A stretch of DNA of 64,000 nucleotides from Kutzneria buriramensis (GCF_003387475.1 NZ_QUNO01000007.1:372001-436000), one strand, 5' to 3'. Shown: positions 45,121 to 53,388, counted from the stretch's first letter. Notes: generated from the sequence alone by a model not told the origin. Made by a program: numbers and translations.

Positions 45121-45151
45121 ATCGGTCGTACCGCCATTCGACAAGTAGCCG
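45110..45151 (+). repeat. 42-bp direct repeat, left copy
   Basis: Starts CCTGGCCGGGCATCGGTCGT and ends ACAAGTAGCCG. It is identical at 41 of 42 positions to 50610-50651 in the same orientation, 5.5 kb apart. Read on the minus strand both copies encode NGGTTDARPG, so the repeat derives from coding sequence. Confidence 0.85.
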
Positions 45152-45199
45152 AAGGGCGAAGGGCGAGCGGTCGACGGACACCGTCGCGAACGGAGGCCG

Positions 45200-45994
45200 T
45201 CAGTGGGTTTCGGTGGTGAATCCGCCGTCGATCGTCACGTTCGCGCCGGTGACGTTGCCAGCGACGTGGTCGCTGGCCAGGAACAGCGCGAGGTCGGCGA
45301 CCTCCTCAGGCCTGGTGAAACGGCCGGTGACCGCCTGGGCGGCCGCCGCGTCGGCGACCGAACCGGCGGTGGCGCCGGCGGTGGCGGCGATGGCCTCGGC
45401 CACGCCCCCGGCGCCCAGCCAGAGGTCGGTGGCGACCGGACCGGGGCTGATGGAGTTGACCCGGATGCCGTGCGGGCCGAACTCCTTGGACAGCGCCTTG
45501 GTGAGGTTGACCAGTGCGGCCTTCGCCGCGCCGTAGTCGATCACGGTGGGGTCGGGCAGGGTGGCGTTGACCGAGGCGGTGTTGACGACACTGCCCCGGC
45601 CGGCGGTCAGCATCGCCGGCAGCGCGGCACGGGTCGTGCGCACCGCGGCCAGGAAGTTGAGGGTGATCGAGTGTGCCCACTGGTCGTCGGTGACGAGCAG
45701 GAATCCGGTCGTTCTCGGCGTCACCGAGCCGACGTTGTTGATCAGGATGTCGATGCGGCCGCGGTCGGCCAGCGCCGCGTCCACGAGCCGCCCGGGGCCG
45801 TCGACGGTGCCGAGGTCGACAGCGACGGCGCGCGCCCTGCCGTCCTCGGTGAGCGCGTCCAGCTCCGGGCTGCTGGACCGGGCGCCGGCGATGACGTGGG
45901 CGCCCTCGGCGACGAGCGCGGCGGCGATGGCCAGGCCGATGCCCTTGCTGGCGCCGGTGACCACGGCGACCTTGCCGTCGAGTCCGAGATCCAT
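45200..45994 (-). CDS. SDR-family oxidoreductase (FabG-like)
   Basis: 264-aa classical SDR: VAVVTGASKGIGLAIAAALV (cofactor loop), NNVGS in place of NNAG, the catalytic Ser in NTASVNA, YGAAKAALV (YxxxK) and the VTGANVTIDGG end. The substitution NNVG is within family range. It follows the alpha/beta hydrolase gene by 9 bp on the same strand. The pair faces a LysR regulator, the usual arrangement for an inducible detoxification or catabolic unit. Confidence 0.92.
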   Translation of the reverse strand: MDLGLDGKVAVVTGASKGIGLAIAAALVAEGAHVIAGARSSSPELDALTEDGRARAVAVDLGTVDGPGRLVDAALADRGRIDILINNVGSVTPRTTGFLLVTDDQWAHSITLNFLAAVRTTRAALPAMLTAGRGSVVNTASVNATLPDPTVIDYGAAKAALVNLTKALSKEFGPHGIRVNSISPGPVATDLWLGAGGVAEAIAATAGATAGSVADAAAAQAVTGRFTRPEEVADLALFLASDHVAGNVTGANVTIDGGFTTETH

Positions 45995-46003
45995 GTGGTC
46001 TCC

Positions 46004-46804
46004 CTAGATGCCGTGGGTGTGCAGCCAGTCGAGGACGACGTCGGCGACGTCGCGCCAGCCGCTGTCGACCGTCAGGGAGTGGCCGCGGCCTTCGAACTGC
46101 GTGAACTCGGTGACCGCGGTGGAGTCCCGGTACTGCTTGAGCGTGGAGCGGGTGACGACGTCGGGCACGGTGTGGTCGGCGGTCCCGGAGATCAGCAGCA
46201 GCGGTCCGCGATCGGCGCGGCGGGTGTCGACCTGCGCCTGCGAGTGCAGCACGAAGTTCGCGGCCGCCGCCTGGAACAGCGGACGGGCCGGCGCCGGCAC
46301 GACCCACCGCCGGTAGATGCCGGCCGACTCCTGCTCGGTCAGCGCGTTGCCGAAGCCGAAGCGGAACTCCTGCTCGGTCAAGGTGACGGCTCGATGCAGG
46401 TTGGCCGGATTGCCCAGCGCCGGCAGCCCGGCGCGCAGCTGGGCCAGCGGCAGCGGGAGGACGCCCTTGATCTGGGCCGGGTCGATCGCGACGCCGGCGC
46501 GCCCGATGCCCTGGCCGAGCAGCTTCTCCGTGATCAGGCCACCGAAGGAGTGGCCGATGATCACCGGCGTCGCGTCGAGGCCGGCGATGATCGAGGCGAA
46601 GTGCTCGGTGGCCTGGTCGATGGTGGTGTCCGCGACCGCCTCCGGGTGTTCCCGGGCTCCTTCGACGGTATCGGGCTCGTGCGGCCAGCCCGGCGCGACG
46701 GCGGAGTAGCCGGCCGCGTCGAAGTGGTCGATCCAGGGCTGCCAGCTGGTCGCGTGCAGCCACAGGCCGTGGATGAACACGACCGGTGGTCTGTTGTCCG
46801 ACAT
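46004..46804 (-). CDS. Alpha/beta hydrolase
   Basis: 266 aa. FIHGLWLHATSW (oxyanion region), IIGHSFGGLITEK (nucleophile Ser in GxSxG), SGTADHTVP (acid Asp) and GRGHSL (catalytic His) complete the triad in order. Likely an esterase or lipase-like enzyme on small substrates. ATG 46804 is preceded by GGAG-type sequence. It is in an operon with the SDR and divergent from the LysR gene 142 bp away. Confidence 0.9.
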   Translation of the reverse strand: MSDNRPPVVFIHGLWLHATSWQPWIDHFDAAGYSAVAPGWPHEPDTVEGAREHPEAVADTTIDQATEHFASIIAGLDATPVIIGHSFGGLITEKLLGQGIGRAGVAIDPAQIKGVLPLPLAQLRAGLPALGNPANLHRAVTLTEQEFRFGFGNALTEQESAGIYRRWVVPAPARPLFQAAAANFVLHSQAQVDTRRADRGPLLLISGTADHTVPDVVTRSTLKQYRDSTAVTEFTQFEGRGHSLTVDSGWRDVADVVLDWLHTHGI

Positions 46805-46946
46805 GACGCTCCTCCGCTCCGCCGGGCTTGTTGGTGGGAAGACAACACCGGCGGCGGCCCGGCCGTCCAAGACCCGTTCCGCCGCGATCGATAACCGCCC
46901 TGGCATCGTTGCCGGTCCCGCCCTACGGTCATGCCGGGAGGACCGG

Positions 46947-47918
46947 ATGGATCTCGACCTCAGGCTGGTGCGCTACTTCGTCACGGTCGCCGACGAGCTG
47001 CACTTCGGCCGGGCCGCGGCCCGGCTGTTCATCAGCCAGCCGGCGTTGTCCAAGCAGATCCGCAAGCTGGAGGACCACCTCGGCGGTCAGCTGCTGCTGC
47101 GCGACAGCCGCCATGTCGCCCTCACGCGGCGGGGTGAGCACTTCCTGGAACAGGCCAGGCAGCTGCTGGCCCTCGCGGACCGGATGCAGCGCGGGCTGGA
47201 GCCCGATCGCGTGCGTATCGCCCACATCTTCAGCCTGGACAGCGGCCGCGTCATCGCGGACGCCTTTCGCGAGCGGTTCCCCGACGTGAGGGTCGTGGAG
47301 AGCTCGATGGACAGCACCCGGCAGTTGGCCGCGCTGCTGGCCGACCAGCTCGACGTCGCGATCATCCGGGTGACCGCGGCGATGAGAACCGACCACCCGA
47401 CGGGGTGGCGGCACGCGTTGCTCCGGCTGGAGCCGTTCTGGCTGGTGGGACGGCCCGGAGACTCACCCCGTCCCGCCGCCTCACTGCATGAGCGCCCCAT
47501 CGAGGTCTTCGGGGATCCACCCGGCTCGGCGCTCTACAACACGCACGGCCGCTACCTCAGCTCGCTGGAGCAGCACACCGGCCTGGTGTTGCGGTGGCTG
47601 GGCAACCCCGGCACCTTCGACCACTGTCACGCCGCTGTCGCCCGCGCCCGCGACGAGGCCTACGTGCTCGAATTCGACTCCTACGCCCACCGCTATGCGG
47701 GCATGGGCATGCCGATCCATCGGCCGGAGGAACTCCGGCCCGTGTATCCGTGGTCCCTTGCGTGGCGCGACGGTGAGCAGTCGGAAGCCGTCCAGCAGTT
47801 CCTCCACCTGGCCCGGGAAACGGCCGAACGCCGCCGTTGGCTCCAGCCCGAGCGGGACGGTGCCCCGCTGTGGGTGCCGCCGGAAGATCTGCTCGACGCC
47901 TCGGCGTTGACACCGTGA
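46947..47918 (+). CDS. LysR-family transcriptional regulator
   Basis: 323 aa. The winged HTH at residues 1-60 reads LRLVRYFVTVADELHFGRAA, ARLFISQPALSKQIRKLEDH, followed by the two-lobed effector domain (IAHIFSLDSGRVIADAFRER onward). GGGAGGA at 46936-46942 supports ATG 46947 rather than the longer frame. By position it should control the divergent hydrolase-SDR pair in response to a ligand of that pathway. Confidence 0.92.
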   Translation: MDLDLRLVRYFVTVADELHFGRAAARLFISQPALSKQIRKLEDHLGGQLLLRDSRHVALTRRGEHFLEQARQLLALADRMQRGLEPDRVRIAHIFSLDSGRVIADAFRERFPDVRVVESSMDSTRQLAALLADQLDVAIIRVTAAMRTDHPTGWRHALLRLEPFWLVGRPGDSPRPAASLHERPIEVFGDPPGSALYNTHGRYLSSLEQHTGLVLRWLGNPGTFDHCHAAVARARDEAYVLEFDSYAHRYAGMGMPIHRPEELRPVYPWSLAWRDGEQSEAVQQFLHLARETAERRRWLQPERDGAPLWVPPEDLLDASALTP

Positions 47919-48124
47919 CGGCACGAGTTCCGTCGTCACCGAGGAAGCAGTGGTGTGCTCGGCGATGTGGTCGACGGTCCAGTCATGCCCAGGGCCACCG
48001 CCGGGCGGGCTGCCCCACCTGATCGCTCATGCCTATTAGCAGGCCCGCGGACCGGAGCGGAGCCGTGCCGCGTTTCGTTGTGTCCGAGGCCGTCGTCTCC
48101 GTCAGCCAGGAGCCCGATCTGGCC

Positions 48125-48691
48125 TCACCTCAGGGCGTTCGCGGCGAGTCTCAGATCGGTGAAGGCCTGGTCGAGGTGGATGTGGAGATCGTCGGTGCGG
48201 TCGGCTCCCCACCGGCGGATCGCGATCGAATACGTGTCCATGCCGATCTGCGCGCACAACGCCGCGAGCTGCTCGGCGACACCGCGGGCGCGGAGGGCGT
48301 CGGTGAGCGCGTCGACCAGGGCCGCGTTCTTGGCCAGCGCCCGCTCCCGCAACGCCGGGGTCGCCGCGATGACCGGATGTCGTCGCTCGGTGATCGGCCG
48401 GTTGTGCTCGATCAGCGGCACGGCCTGGTGGAACGCGGCCCGCAGGGTGGGGAGCGGTTTGGTGCCGGCCGGCACCGCGGCGACCGCGGCGGTCAGCAGC
48501 TCGCACAGCTGGGTCTGGCCGTCGAAGAAGACCTCGCGCTTGTCGACGAAGTGGCGGAAGAAGGTCCGCTCGGTGACCCCGGCGCGGGCGGCGATGTCGC
48601 CGGCCGTGGTCTTGTCGTAGCCCTGATCCAGATACAGCTCAAGCGCGGCCTCCTGGAGCCGCAGCCGCACCTCGTCGGCATTGCGTGGCAC
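48125..48691 (-). CDS. TetR-family transcriptional regulator
   Basis: 188 aa. HTH LRLQEAALELYLDQGYDKTT, AGDIAARAGVTERTFFRHFV at residues 9-48, then a helical ligand domain. It diverges from the SDR-hydrolase pair at 48810-50554. The spacer contains four operator words at 23-bp steps, so it is almost certainly an autoregulating repressor of both directions. Confidence 0.92.
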   Translation of the reverse strand: MPRNADEVRLRLQEAALELYLDQGYDKTTAGDIAARAGVTERTFFRHFVDKREVFFDGQTQLCELLTAAVAAVPAGTKPLPTLRAAFHQAVPLIEHNRPITERRHPVIAATPALRERALAKNAALVDALTDALRARGVAEQLAALCAQIGMDTYSIAIRRWGADRTDDLHIHLDQAFTDLRLAANALR

Positions 48692-48710
48692 GAGCCCACC
48701 CTAGTCGATC

Positions 48711-48792
48711 GTCAGTGACTGACGCAATCTTGCGTCAGTCACTGACCCATCGTATCGTCAGTTACTGACACCTATTTGTGTCAGTAACTGAC
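48711..48792. promoter_or_regulatory. Four-copy TetR operator array, 23-bp period
   Basis: The 13-bp pseudo-palindrome GTCAGT-N-ACTGAC occurs at 48711-48723, 48734-48746, 48757-48769 and 48780-48792. Start-to-start spacing is exactly 23 bp each time, with 10-bp spacers, and the central base is G, C, T and A in turn. Copies 1-2 and 3-4 also form two larger perfect palindromes (48711-48746 and 48756-48793). It fills the whole promoter between the TetR and SDR genes. Confidence 0.92.
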
Positions 48793-48809
48793 GAAAAGAG
48801 AGTCATCTC

Positions 48810-49571
48810 ATGGAACAACGCTTCGCCGGCCGAACGGTCGTCGTCACCGGCGCCAGTTCCGGCATCGGCGACGGCATCACCCGGCGGTTCGCCGCCGAAG
48901 GGGCCAACCTCGTGCTCGCGGCCCGACGCCAGGACCGGCTCACAGCCCTGGCGGCCGAGCTCGGCACGGACCGAGCGCTCCCCGTCGCCACCGACGTCAC
49001 CAACCAGGACCAGGTCCAGGCGATGATCGACGCCGGCGCCGCCCGGTTCGGCGGCATCGACGTCCTGGTCTCCAACGCCGGCGTCGGACTCGGCAAGGAG
49101 TTCGCGGAGACCACCCTCGCCGACTGGCGGCTGATCATGAGCACCGACGTCGACAGCTGCTTCTTCGGCGCGCAAGCGGCCCTGCCGCACCTGAAAGCCA
49201 GCCGCGGCAGCATCGTGCAGATCGCCTCGGCCTCCGGGCTCGGCGGCGACCGGCGGCTCGCCGCCTACAACGCCGCCAAGGGCGCGGTCGTGAACCTCAC
49301 CCGCGGACTCGCCTTCGACCTCGGACAGTTCGGCATCCGGGTGAACACCGTCGCCCCCTCGCTGACCGGGCCGGCGGAACTCGCGACGACCCACTCGGAC
49401 CTGATCGAGCGCTTCAACCAGCGACGGGCGCTGCGCGGCTTCAGCACCCCGGCCGACATCGCCGCCGCGGTGAGCTTCCTGGCCTCCGACGAAGCGCGCT
49501 TCATCACCGGCACGATCCTGCCCGTCGACGGCGGCGTCACCGCCGGCAGCGGCCAGCCTTCCCTGTTCTGA
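48810..49571 (+). CDS. SDR-family oxidoreductase
   Basis: 253-aa classical SDR: VVVTGASSGIGDGITRRFAA, LVSNAGVGLG (SNAG variant of NNAG), the catalytic Ser in QIASASG, YNAAKGAVV (YxxxK) and the ITGTILPVDGG end. ARRQDR after the second strand suggests NADPH use. The ATG at 48810 lies 17 bp after the last operator copy, so repressor binding would block transcription directly. It is followed 11 bp later by an esterase gene. Confidence 0.93.
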   Translation: MEQRFAGRTVVVTGASSGIGDGITRRFAAEGANLVLAARRQDRLTALAAELGTDRALPVATDVTNQDQVQAMIDAGAARFGGIDVLVSNAGVGLGKEFAETTLADWRLIMSTDVDSCFFGAQAALPHLKASRGSIVQIASASGLGGDRRLAAYNAAKGAVVNLTRGLAFDLGQFGIRVNTVAPSLTGPAELATTHSDLIERFNQRRALRGFSTPADIAAAVSFLASDEARFITGTILPVDGGVTAGSGQPSLF

Positions 49572-49582
49572 AAGGACTTTCC

Positions 49583-50554
49583 ATGCCTGGCGCCACCGAC
49601 GCTCTCGATCCCGAACTCGCCGCCGCCTTCGCCGCGATGCCCAAGGCCGCGAACGGCACCCTGCTAGACCTCTCCGACATCCCCGGCCTGCGCGCACAAC
49701 TGCGGGCGGCGACCGCGCAGCGGCCCGCGACCCCGCCGGACCCCCGCATCGCTATCCAGACGCTGCGGATCCCACGGACCGACGGGACCGAACTCGAAGT
49801 CGTCCTGTACCGCCCGTCCGACGCCGACCGCACGCGCCCCGCCCTGCTCTGGTTCCATGCCGGGGCGCAGGTCCTCGGCGATGACGCCCACGGTGACGAC
49901 GCGTATCACACTGGACTGGCCCTGGAGCTCGACTGCGTCCTCGCCGCCGTCGTCTATCGGCTGGCGCCGGAGACCCCGGCACCCGGTGCCGCCGAGGACG
50001 GCTACCTCGCCTACACCCATCTCACCCGGCACGCGGCCGAGCACCGGATAGATCCGGACCGGATCGGGCTGGCCGGCGCCAGTGGCGGTGGGGCGCCGGC
50101 CGCGGCCACCGCGCTCATGGTGCGCGACCGGCACGATCCGCGGCCACGCCTGCTGTCGCTGCTCTATCCCATGCTCGACGACCGCATTCAGACGCCGTCG
50201 AGCACGGAGACCGCCGCCGAAGTGGTCTTCACGCGCCGGGATTGCCAGCTCGCCTGGGCCGCCGTGCTCGGCGACCGCCGCGGCACGCAGGACGTGCACC
50301 CGTACTGCGCACCTGGACGCGCCACCGACCTGGCCGGCCTGCCCGACACCTTCATCGCCGCCGCCCAACTCGACGTGCTGCGCGACGAGGGCATCGACTT
50401 CGCGCGCCGACTGCTCGCCGCCGGCGTCCCGGTCAACCTGCACCTCTACGCCCGAGCGTTCCATGCCTGGGACCGATTCGCGGCCACCTCGGCACTGGCC
50501 CGCTCATTCGAGCTGACCTGGCGTGACTTCCTCCGCCGGCACCTGCATGCCTGA
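49583..50554 (+). CDS. HSL-type alpha/beta hydrolase (esterase)
   Basis: 323 aa of the hormone-sensitive-lipase esterase family: YRLAPETPAPGAAEDGYLAY, nucleophile Ser in GASGGG, an Asp in QLDVLRDEG and His in FHAWDRF. The family's HGGG oxyanion motif is changed to HAGA (WFHAGAQVLG), and the nucleophile elbow lacks the usual GDSAGG Asp. AAAGGA precedes ATG 49583. Co-transcribed with the SDR under TetR control, probably for an ester or lactone and its alcohol/ketone product. Confidence 0.9.
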   Translation: MPGATDALDPELAAAFAAMPKAANGTLLDLSDIPGLRAQLRAATAQRPATPPDPRIAIQTLRIPRTDGTELEVVLYRPSDADRTRPALLWFHAGAQVLGDDAHGDDAYHTGLALELDCVLAAVVYRLAPETPAPGAAEDGYLAYTHLTRHAAEHRIDPDRIGLAGASGGGAPAAATALMVRDRHDPRPRLLSLLYPMLDDRIQTPSSTETAAEVVFTRRDCQLAWAAVLGDRRGTQDVHPYCAPGRATDLAGLPDTFIAAAQLDVLRDEGIDFARRLLAAGVPVNLHLYARAFHAWDRFAATSALARSFELTWRDFLRRHLHA

Positions 50555-50583
50555 TGCGGAGTCGTGTCCGCTCTGGCCGAATC

Positions 50584-50892
50584 TCACACAGCTACTATCT
50601 CGACCTTGCCTGGCCGGGCATCGGTCGTACCGCCATTCAACAAGTAGCCGCAGACCGCAAAGGCGAATGACCGGTCCAGTTGGCCGATCCGGGCTCGACA
50701 ATACCGCAGCACGATCGGCCTGATCGACTCCGGAACCCGTTGCGTGGCAACCAGGTCACGGCCTACGGCAGCGGCGACCAGCTGATCAAACTTCTCGTGG
50801 CGTGGGATGTATCGCTTCACCGGTTTCGGCGCTGGCGCCTTCTTGGGCGGCTTGATCGGCTGTGCTGCGGGTTCCTCGTCACGGACCAGCAC
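50584..50892 (-). CDS. Hypothetical protein containing the 42-bp repeat
   Basis: 102 codons from 50892. A Pro/Lys-rich start (IKPPKKAPAPKPVKRYIP) leads to a helical region (EKFDQLVAAAVGRDL, IRPIVLRYCRARIGQL) and ends FAFAVCGYLLNGGTTDARPG plus seven residues. The NGGTTDARPG part is encoded by the right copy of the direct repeat and is also present at 45.1 kb, so both repeats may derive from one gene family. Function unknown; could be a fragment. Confidence 0.4.
   Translation of the reverse strand: MLVRDEEPAAQPIKPPKKAPAPKPVKRYIPRHEKFDQLVAAAVGRDLVATQRVPESIRPIVLRYCRARIGQLDRSFAFAVCGYLLNGGTTDARPGKVEIVAV
50610..50651 (+). repeat. 42-bp direct repeat, right copy
   Basis: Partner of 45110-45151 with one mismatch. 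Together they bracket the LysR and TetR SDR/hydrolase modules. This copy lies 56 bp after the esterase stop. Confidence 0.85.
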
Positions 50893-50899
50893 CGCCAGC

Positions 50900-51302
50900 G
50901 CCGCGGTTTTGGTTCCGAGGCTGCCGGCAGGCCTTCGACGCGCTCGACATCAGCCTGGCCAATGACGACTTCGCGTACATACAGGGCCTCCGCTCCCAGG
51001 CGATGACCGAGGTGTACCGAGACGGACACGTGGTCGGTGCAAACCGTGCGTGGAGTGAGTGCATGCGGACCAAGGGCTATGCCTACCCTGGCCCGTTGGC
51101 GCCGGCGCGTGACAGGACATTGCTGGGACGAGGACTGCCCGTTCCTGCCGGCGCCGAACTGCCGCCGCCCTCGCCCGCCGAGAAGGACGCAGCAGTCAGC
51201 GACGTGAGGTGCAAGCTCACTGTGGGGTATCTACGGACTTGCGCCGTGGCCGCCGCCGGCTACCAGCGCCGCCTGATTGAACGCGAAGGTCAGCGGTTGT
51301 AG
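50900..51302 (+). pseudogene. Secreted-type hypothetical protein, 5'-truncated
   Basis: The frame reads AFDALDISLANDDFAYIQGL, NRAWSECMRTKGYAYPGPLA, then VSDVRCKLTVGYLRTCAVAA and a Leu-Ile-Glu-rich end. The WSECM...G-Y and DVRCK...Y-x2-RLIE pattern is typical of actinobacterial secreted proteins of unknown function that begin with a lipoprotein signal. Here no signal peptide or start remains and the 5' part overlaps another frame. Probably a remnant. Confidence 0.5.
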
Positions 51303-52022
51303 AAGGTGAGAGTGGACTGGCGGCACCTGCTCCACCGCGTCGACATGACTCTCAGCGACCAGCACTGATCTGTTGCGTCTCAGCCGGCAACGACCTGGGT
51401 GAGCCTTCACGACCACCACCCGCTGCTGCCGGCCAACTGCCGCCGGATCCAGCTGCAGGATCCACTGAACCGGGAATCAGCCCTCGAGTGCGCGGCGTGA
51501 ACCCCGGGTTTGGCCCCGGCGGGTAGTGCTTCATCACCATCGATGCAAGACTCCAGTCCACGCGGACCATTCAAGCGGGACGCGCTGTGGCGGATGACTG
51601 AGCTTGCGCGGCCTGGGTGATGGGCGAGGAGGAGGCGACGCCGTCGCCCGGCATGGAGATGTGCCGCTGGCGTCACAGCGGGCTGTGGGGCATCCGTCGC
51701 CAGGTGCCTACTGCGCAATCGCCAAGCGTGCCTATCCTCGAAGGCCTCCACCACCCGACGCCGACGTCGTACGCGCACTGCTGGCCGAGTGCCGGCCGGC
51801 GCCCGGGACCATGCCTACCCGTCGGGAACCGACCGCGTAGGAAGGGACAAGCTGACGGCACGTCCTCGGGTAGCGAGCTGTGTCCGCGCTCGTCCCGCGC
51901 CGGCCCGCTGGTCGTTCGCGCCGGGTGCGCGGGACGGCCCTGGTGTGTTCGTCCTCGGTGGACTGGACCGCCAGCGGGCGCGGCGAAGGGCAATTACCGG
52001 ACCGGTGAAGCGATACGAGCCA
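51303..52022. other. 720-bp stretch without recognised gene
   Basis: Several open frames exist on both strands but none shows a recognisable domain or a good start. A plus-strand frame ending at 51840 has a short protein-like stretch (DADVVRALLAECRPAPGT). Treated as non-coding or decayed. Confidence 0.4.
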
Positions 52023-53078
52023 CTAGCTCGCGGCGACGACCGGCAGCGGGGTGTGCGGCGGGCGCTTGTCGATCCGGGCGCGGTCCTCGTCGGAACCGAA
52101 GTGGTAGTCGATGGCACGAGTCGCGACGGCCCAGTCCCGACGGGTGTGGATGCTCCTGAGGGTGTCGAGCACGAAGGGATCGTCCCAGCGGGCGCGGGCC
52201 CGCCGCCAGAGGACGGCCGCGTCCTCCTCGAGCAAGTTTCCGACGATGCCCTCGTAGACGGGCATGGCCCGGACGCCGCCGTCGGGCTCGATCTCGAGCG
52301 GACGGTAGCTCGGGGTCTCGGAGATGAAGGTCGGATGGATCTGGACGCCGAAGTTCTCGGTGGTTTCGACCTCGACGGTGGCCGGGGCGGCGTGCTGTAG
52401 GCGGCTGCGCATCTCATCCGAGACCAGCTCGGCGACCTGGTCGTCGCTGGGGAGCTCGTGCTCGACGAACGACTCCGTGCTGGCCAGGCCGGAGGGAATG
52501 ACGGCGCCGAATTGCAGCGACTCGAGGTGCGGGAACCGGGGGGCCACCTCGGTGCAGAACTCCTCGAGGTGGTCGACGTTGCTGCGGATGACGACGCAGT
52601 CGATGCCGAACCGCAGGGGCTTCTCGCCGGCGTCGACGCGGCGTCCGGCCTCGGCGTCGATCATCGCGAGGGATTTCATCGCGCGGTCGAAGGACCCAGC
52701 CCGGCCGCGGATGGCGTCGTGCACCGCCGGATTCGGGCCGTCGACGCTGACGACGATCTTGGTGACCACGTCGGCGAGAGCGGAGAGCAGCGTTGGCTGG
52801 AGGTTCCAGCCGCTGGTGTAGACGAACACGTTCACCCCACCCTCGGCGAACCGCTCGGCGACCTCGGCGAGGTGTCGCAGCGCGGTCGGTTCGCCGCCGC
52901 ACAGCGAGATCATGTGCGGCTGGAGGGAAATGATCGCATCGGTGATGCGGAGCGCGTCGTCGCGACCGATGACCTGCGGAGCGCGTCGCCCCGACTCGGT
53001 GAAGCAATGGGTGCAGCGCAAGGGACATGCGTAGGTCATGTCCCAGACCATGACGTTCGGACCATCGATGAGTTCCAT
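52023..53078 (-). CDS. Radical SAM protein with cysteine-less SPASM-like tail
   Basis: 351 aa. The [4Fe-4S]/SAM site CPLRCTHC (Cys18, Cys22, Cys25) and GGEP (61-64) are intact, with the barrel continuing to about residue 215. The C-terminal part keeps the SPASM-type frame EPDGGVRAMPVYEGIVGN (264-281), but the position that normally carries cysteine (DGxVxPC) is Ala-Met and no auxiliary-cluster cysteines remain. Such enzymes modify peptides or small molecules by radical chemistry. Start ATG 53078; GTG 53087 is possible. Divergent from a 12-codon ORF and two ABC exporters, which suggests a peptide substrate (inference). Confidence 0.85.
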   Translation of the reverse strand: MELIDGPNVMVWDMTYACPLRCTHCFTESGRRAPQVIGRDDALRITDAIISLQPHMISLCGGEPTALRHLAEVAERFAEGGVNVFVYTSGWNLQPTLLSALADVVTKIVVSVDGPNPAVHDAIRGRAGSFDRAMKSLAMIDAEAGRRVDAGEKPLRFGIDCVVIRSNVDHLEEFCTEVAPRFPHLESLQFGAVIPSGLASTESFVEHELPSDDQVAELVSDEMRSRLQHAAPATVEVETTENFGVQIHPTFISETPSYRPLEIEPDGGVRAMPVYEGIVGNLLEEDAAVLWRRARARWDDPFVLDTLRSIHTRRDWAVATRAIDYHFGSDEDRARIDKRPPHTPLPVVAAS

Positions 53079-53277
53079 GACACGCACGGTAAGAACAGCA
53101 CGCCGCGCGTGCGTCGGTATGCGGGTACGCAAAGTCCGCGCTCGGTACGCACCGCGCGGGACGGCGTTGCGGCGGTCGGCTAGGTATTCCCGTCGGGCTT
53201 TGGGTAGTGCGGTACCGATGTCCGGTGGCCCGCGGCGGCCTAGCTTCGAAACGGGCGTGCTGTTCAGCGCCACGGAC

Positions 53278-53291
53278 GAAAGGTGGTGAGA
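53278..53291 (+). promoter_or_regulatory. Extended Shine-Dalgarno sequence of the 12-codon ORF
   Basis: GAAAGGTGGTGAGA matches the complement of the 16S rRNA 3' end (GAAAGGAGGTGATC) over nearly its full length, with one internal substitution in GAAAGGAGGTGA. It ends 4 nt before ATG 53296. Far stronger than needed for an ordinary gene here, and good evidence that the tiny ORF is translated. Confidence 0.7.
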
Positions 53292-53295
53292 CATC

Positions 53296-53334
53296 ATGGC
53301 TTTCCCTCCGACGACCCTCGGCGGCACCCGCTGA
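53296..53334 (+). CDS. 12-residue peptide ORF (candidate RiPP precursor or leader peptide)
   Basis: ATG to TGA encodes MAFPPTTLGGTR. An extended Shine-Dalgarno sequence precedes it. A 17-bp-arm hairpin begins 13 nt after the stop, followed by two ABC exporter genes on the same strand; a radical SAM gene diverges on the other side. As a precursor it would be among the smallest known, with no separate leader. As an attenuation leader, the FPPTT stretch could stall ribosomes and change the hairpin. An upstream 23-codon ORF (53218-53289) lacks a good ribosome site, and its stop lies inside this Shine-Dalgarno. Confidence 0.55.
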   Translation: MAFPPTTLGGTR

Positions 53335-53347
53335 TCGACAACCGGTG

Positions 53348-53388
53348 ACACGGTGGTCGCCTCCGACAGCGAGGCGACCACCGTGTCG
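53348..53388 (+). terminator. 17-bp-arm hairpin between tiny ORF and exporter genes
   Basis: GACACGGTGGTCGCCTC (53348-53364) pairs perfectly with 53372-53388 around a 7-nt loop. No U-tract follows. It stands 13 nt after the tiny ORF and 36 nt before the first exporter ATG. Likely a partial terminator, attenuator or mRNA-stabilising element giving more peptide than exporter message. Confidence 0.75.

Noticed and set aside
45203-46894. 563-codon plus-strand frame over the SDR and hydrolase genes
   Set aside because: Antisense shadow; both minus-strand genes have complete catalytic motifs.
48711-48792. Interpreting the 23-bp periodic array as a CRISPR or plasmid iteron set
   Set aside because: Units are palindromic, only four copies, and lie exactly between a TetR gene and its divergent target; an operator array fits better.
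53218-53289. 23-codon ORF ending ATDERW upstream of the 12-codon ORF, considered as the peptide precursor
   Set aside because: No usable ribosome site upstream, and its stop sits inside the strong Shine-Dalgarno of the next ORF; kept only as a weak alternative.
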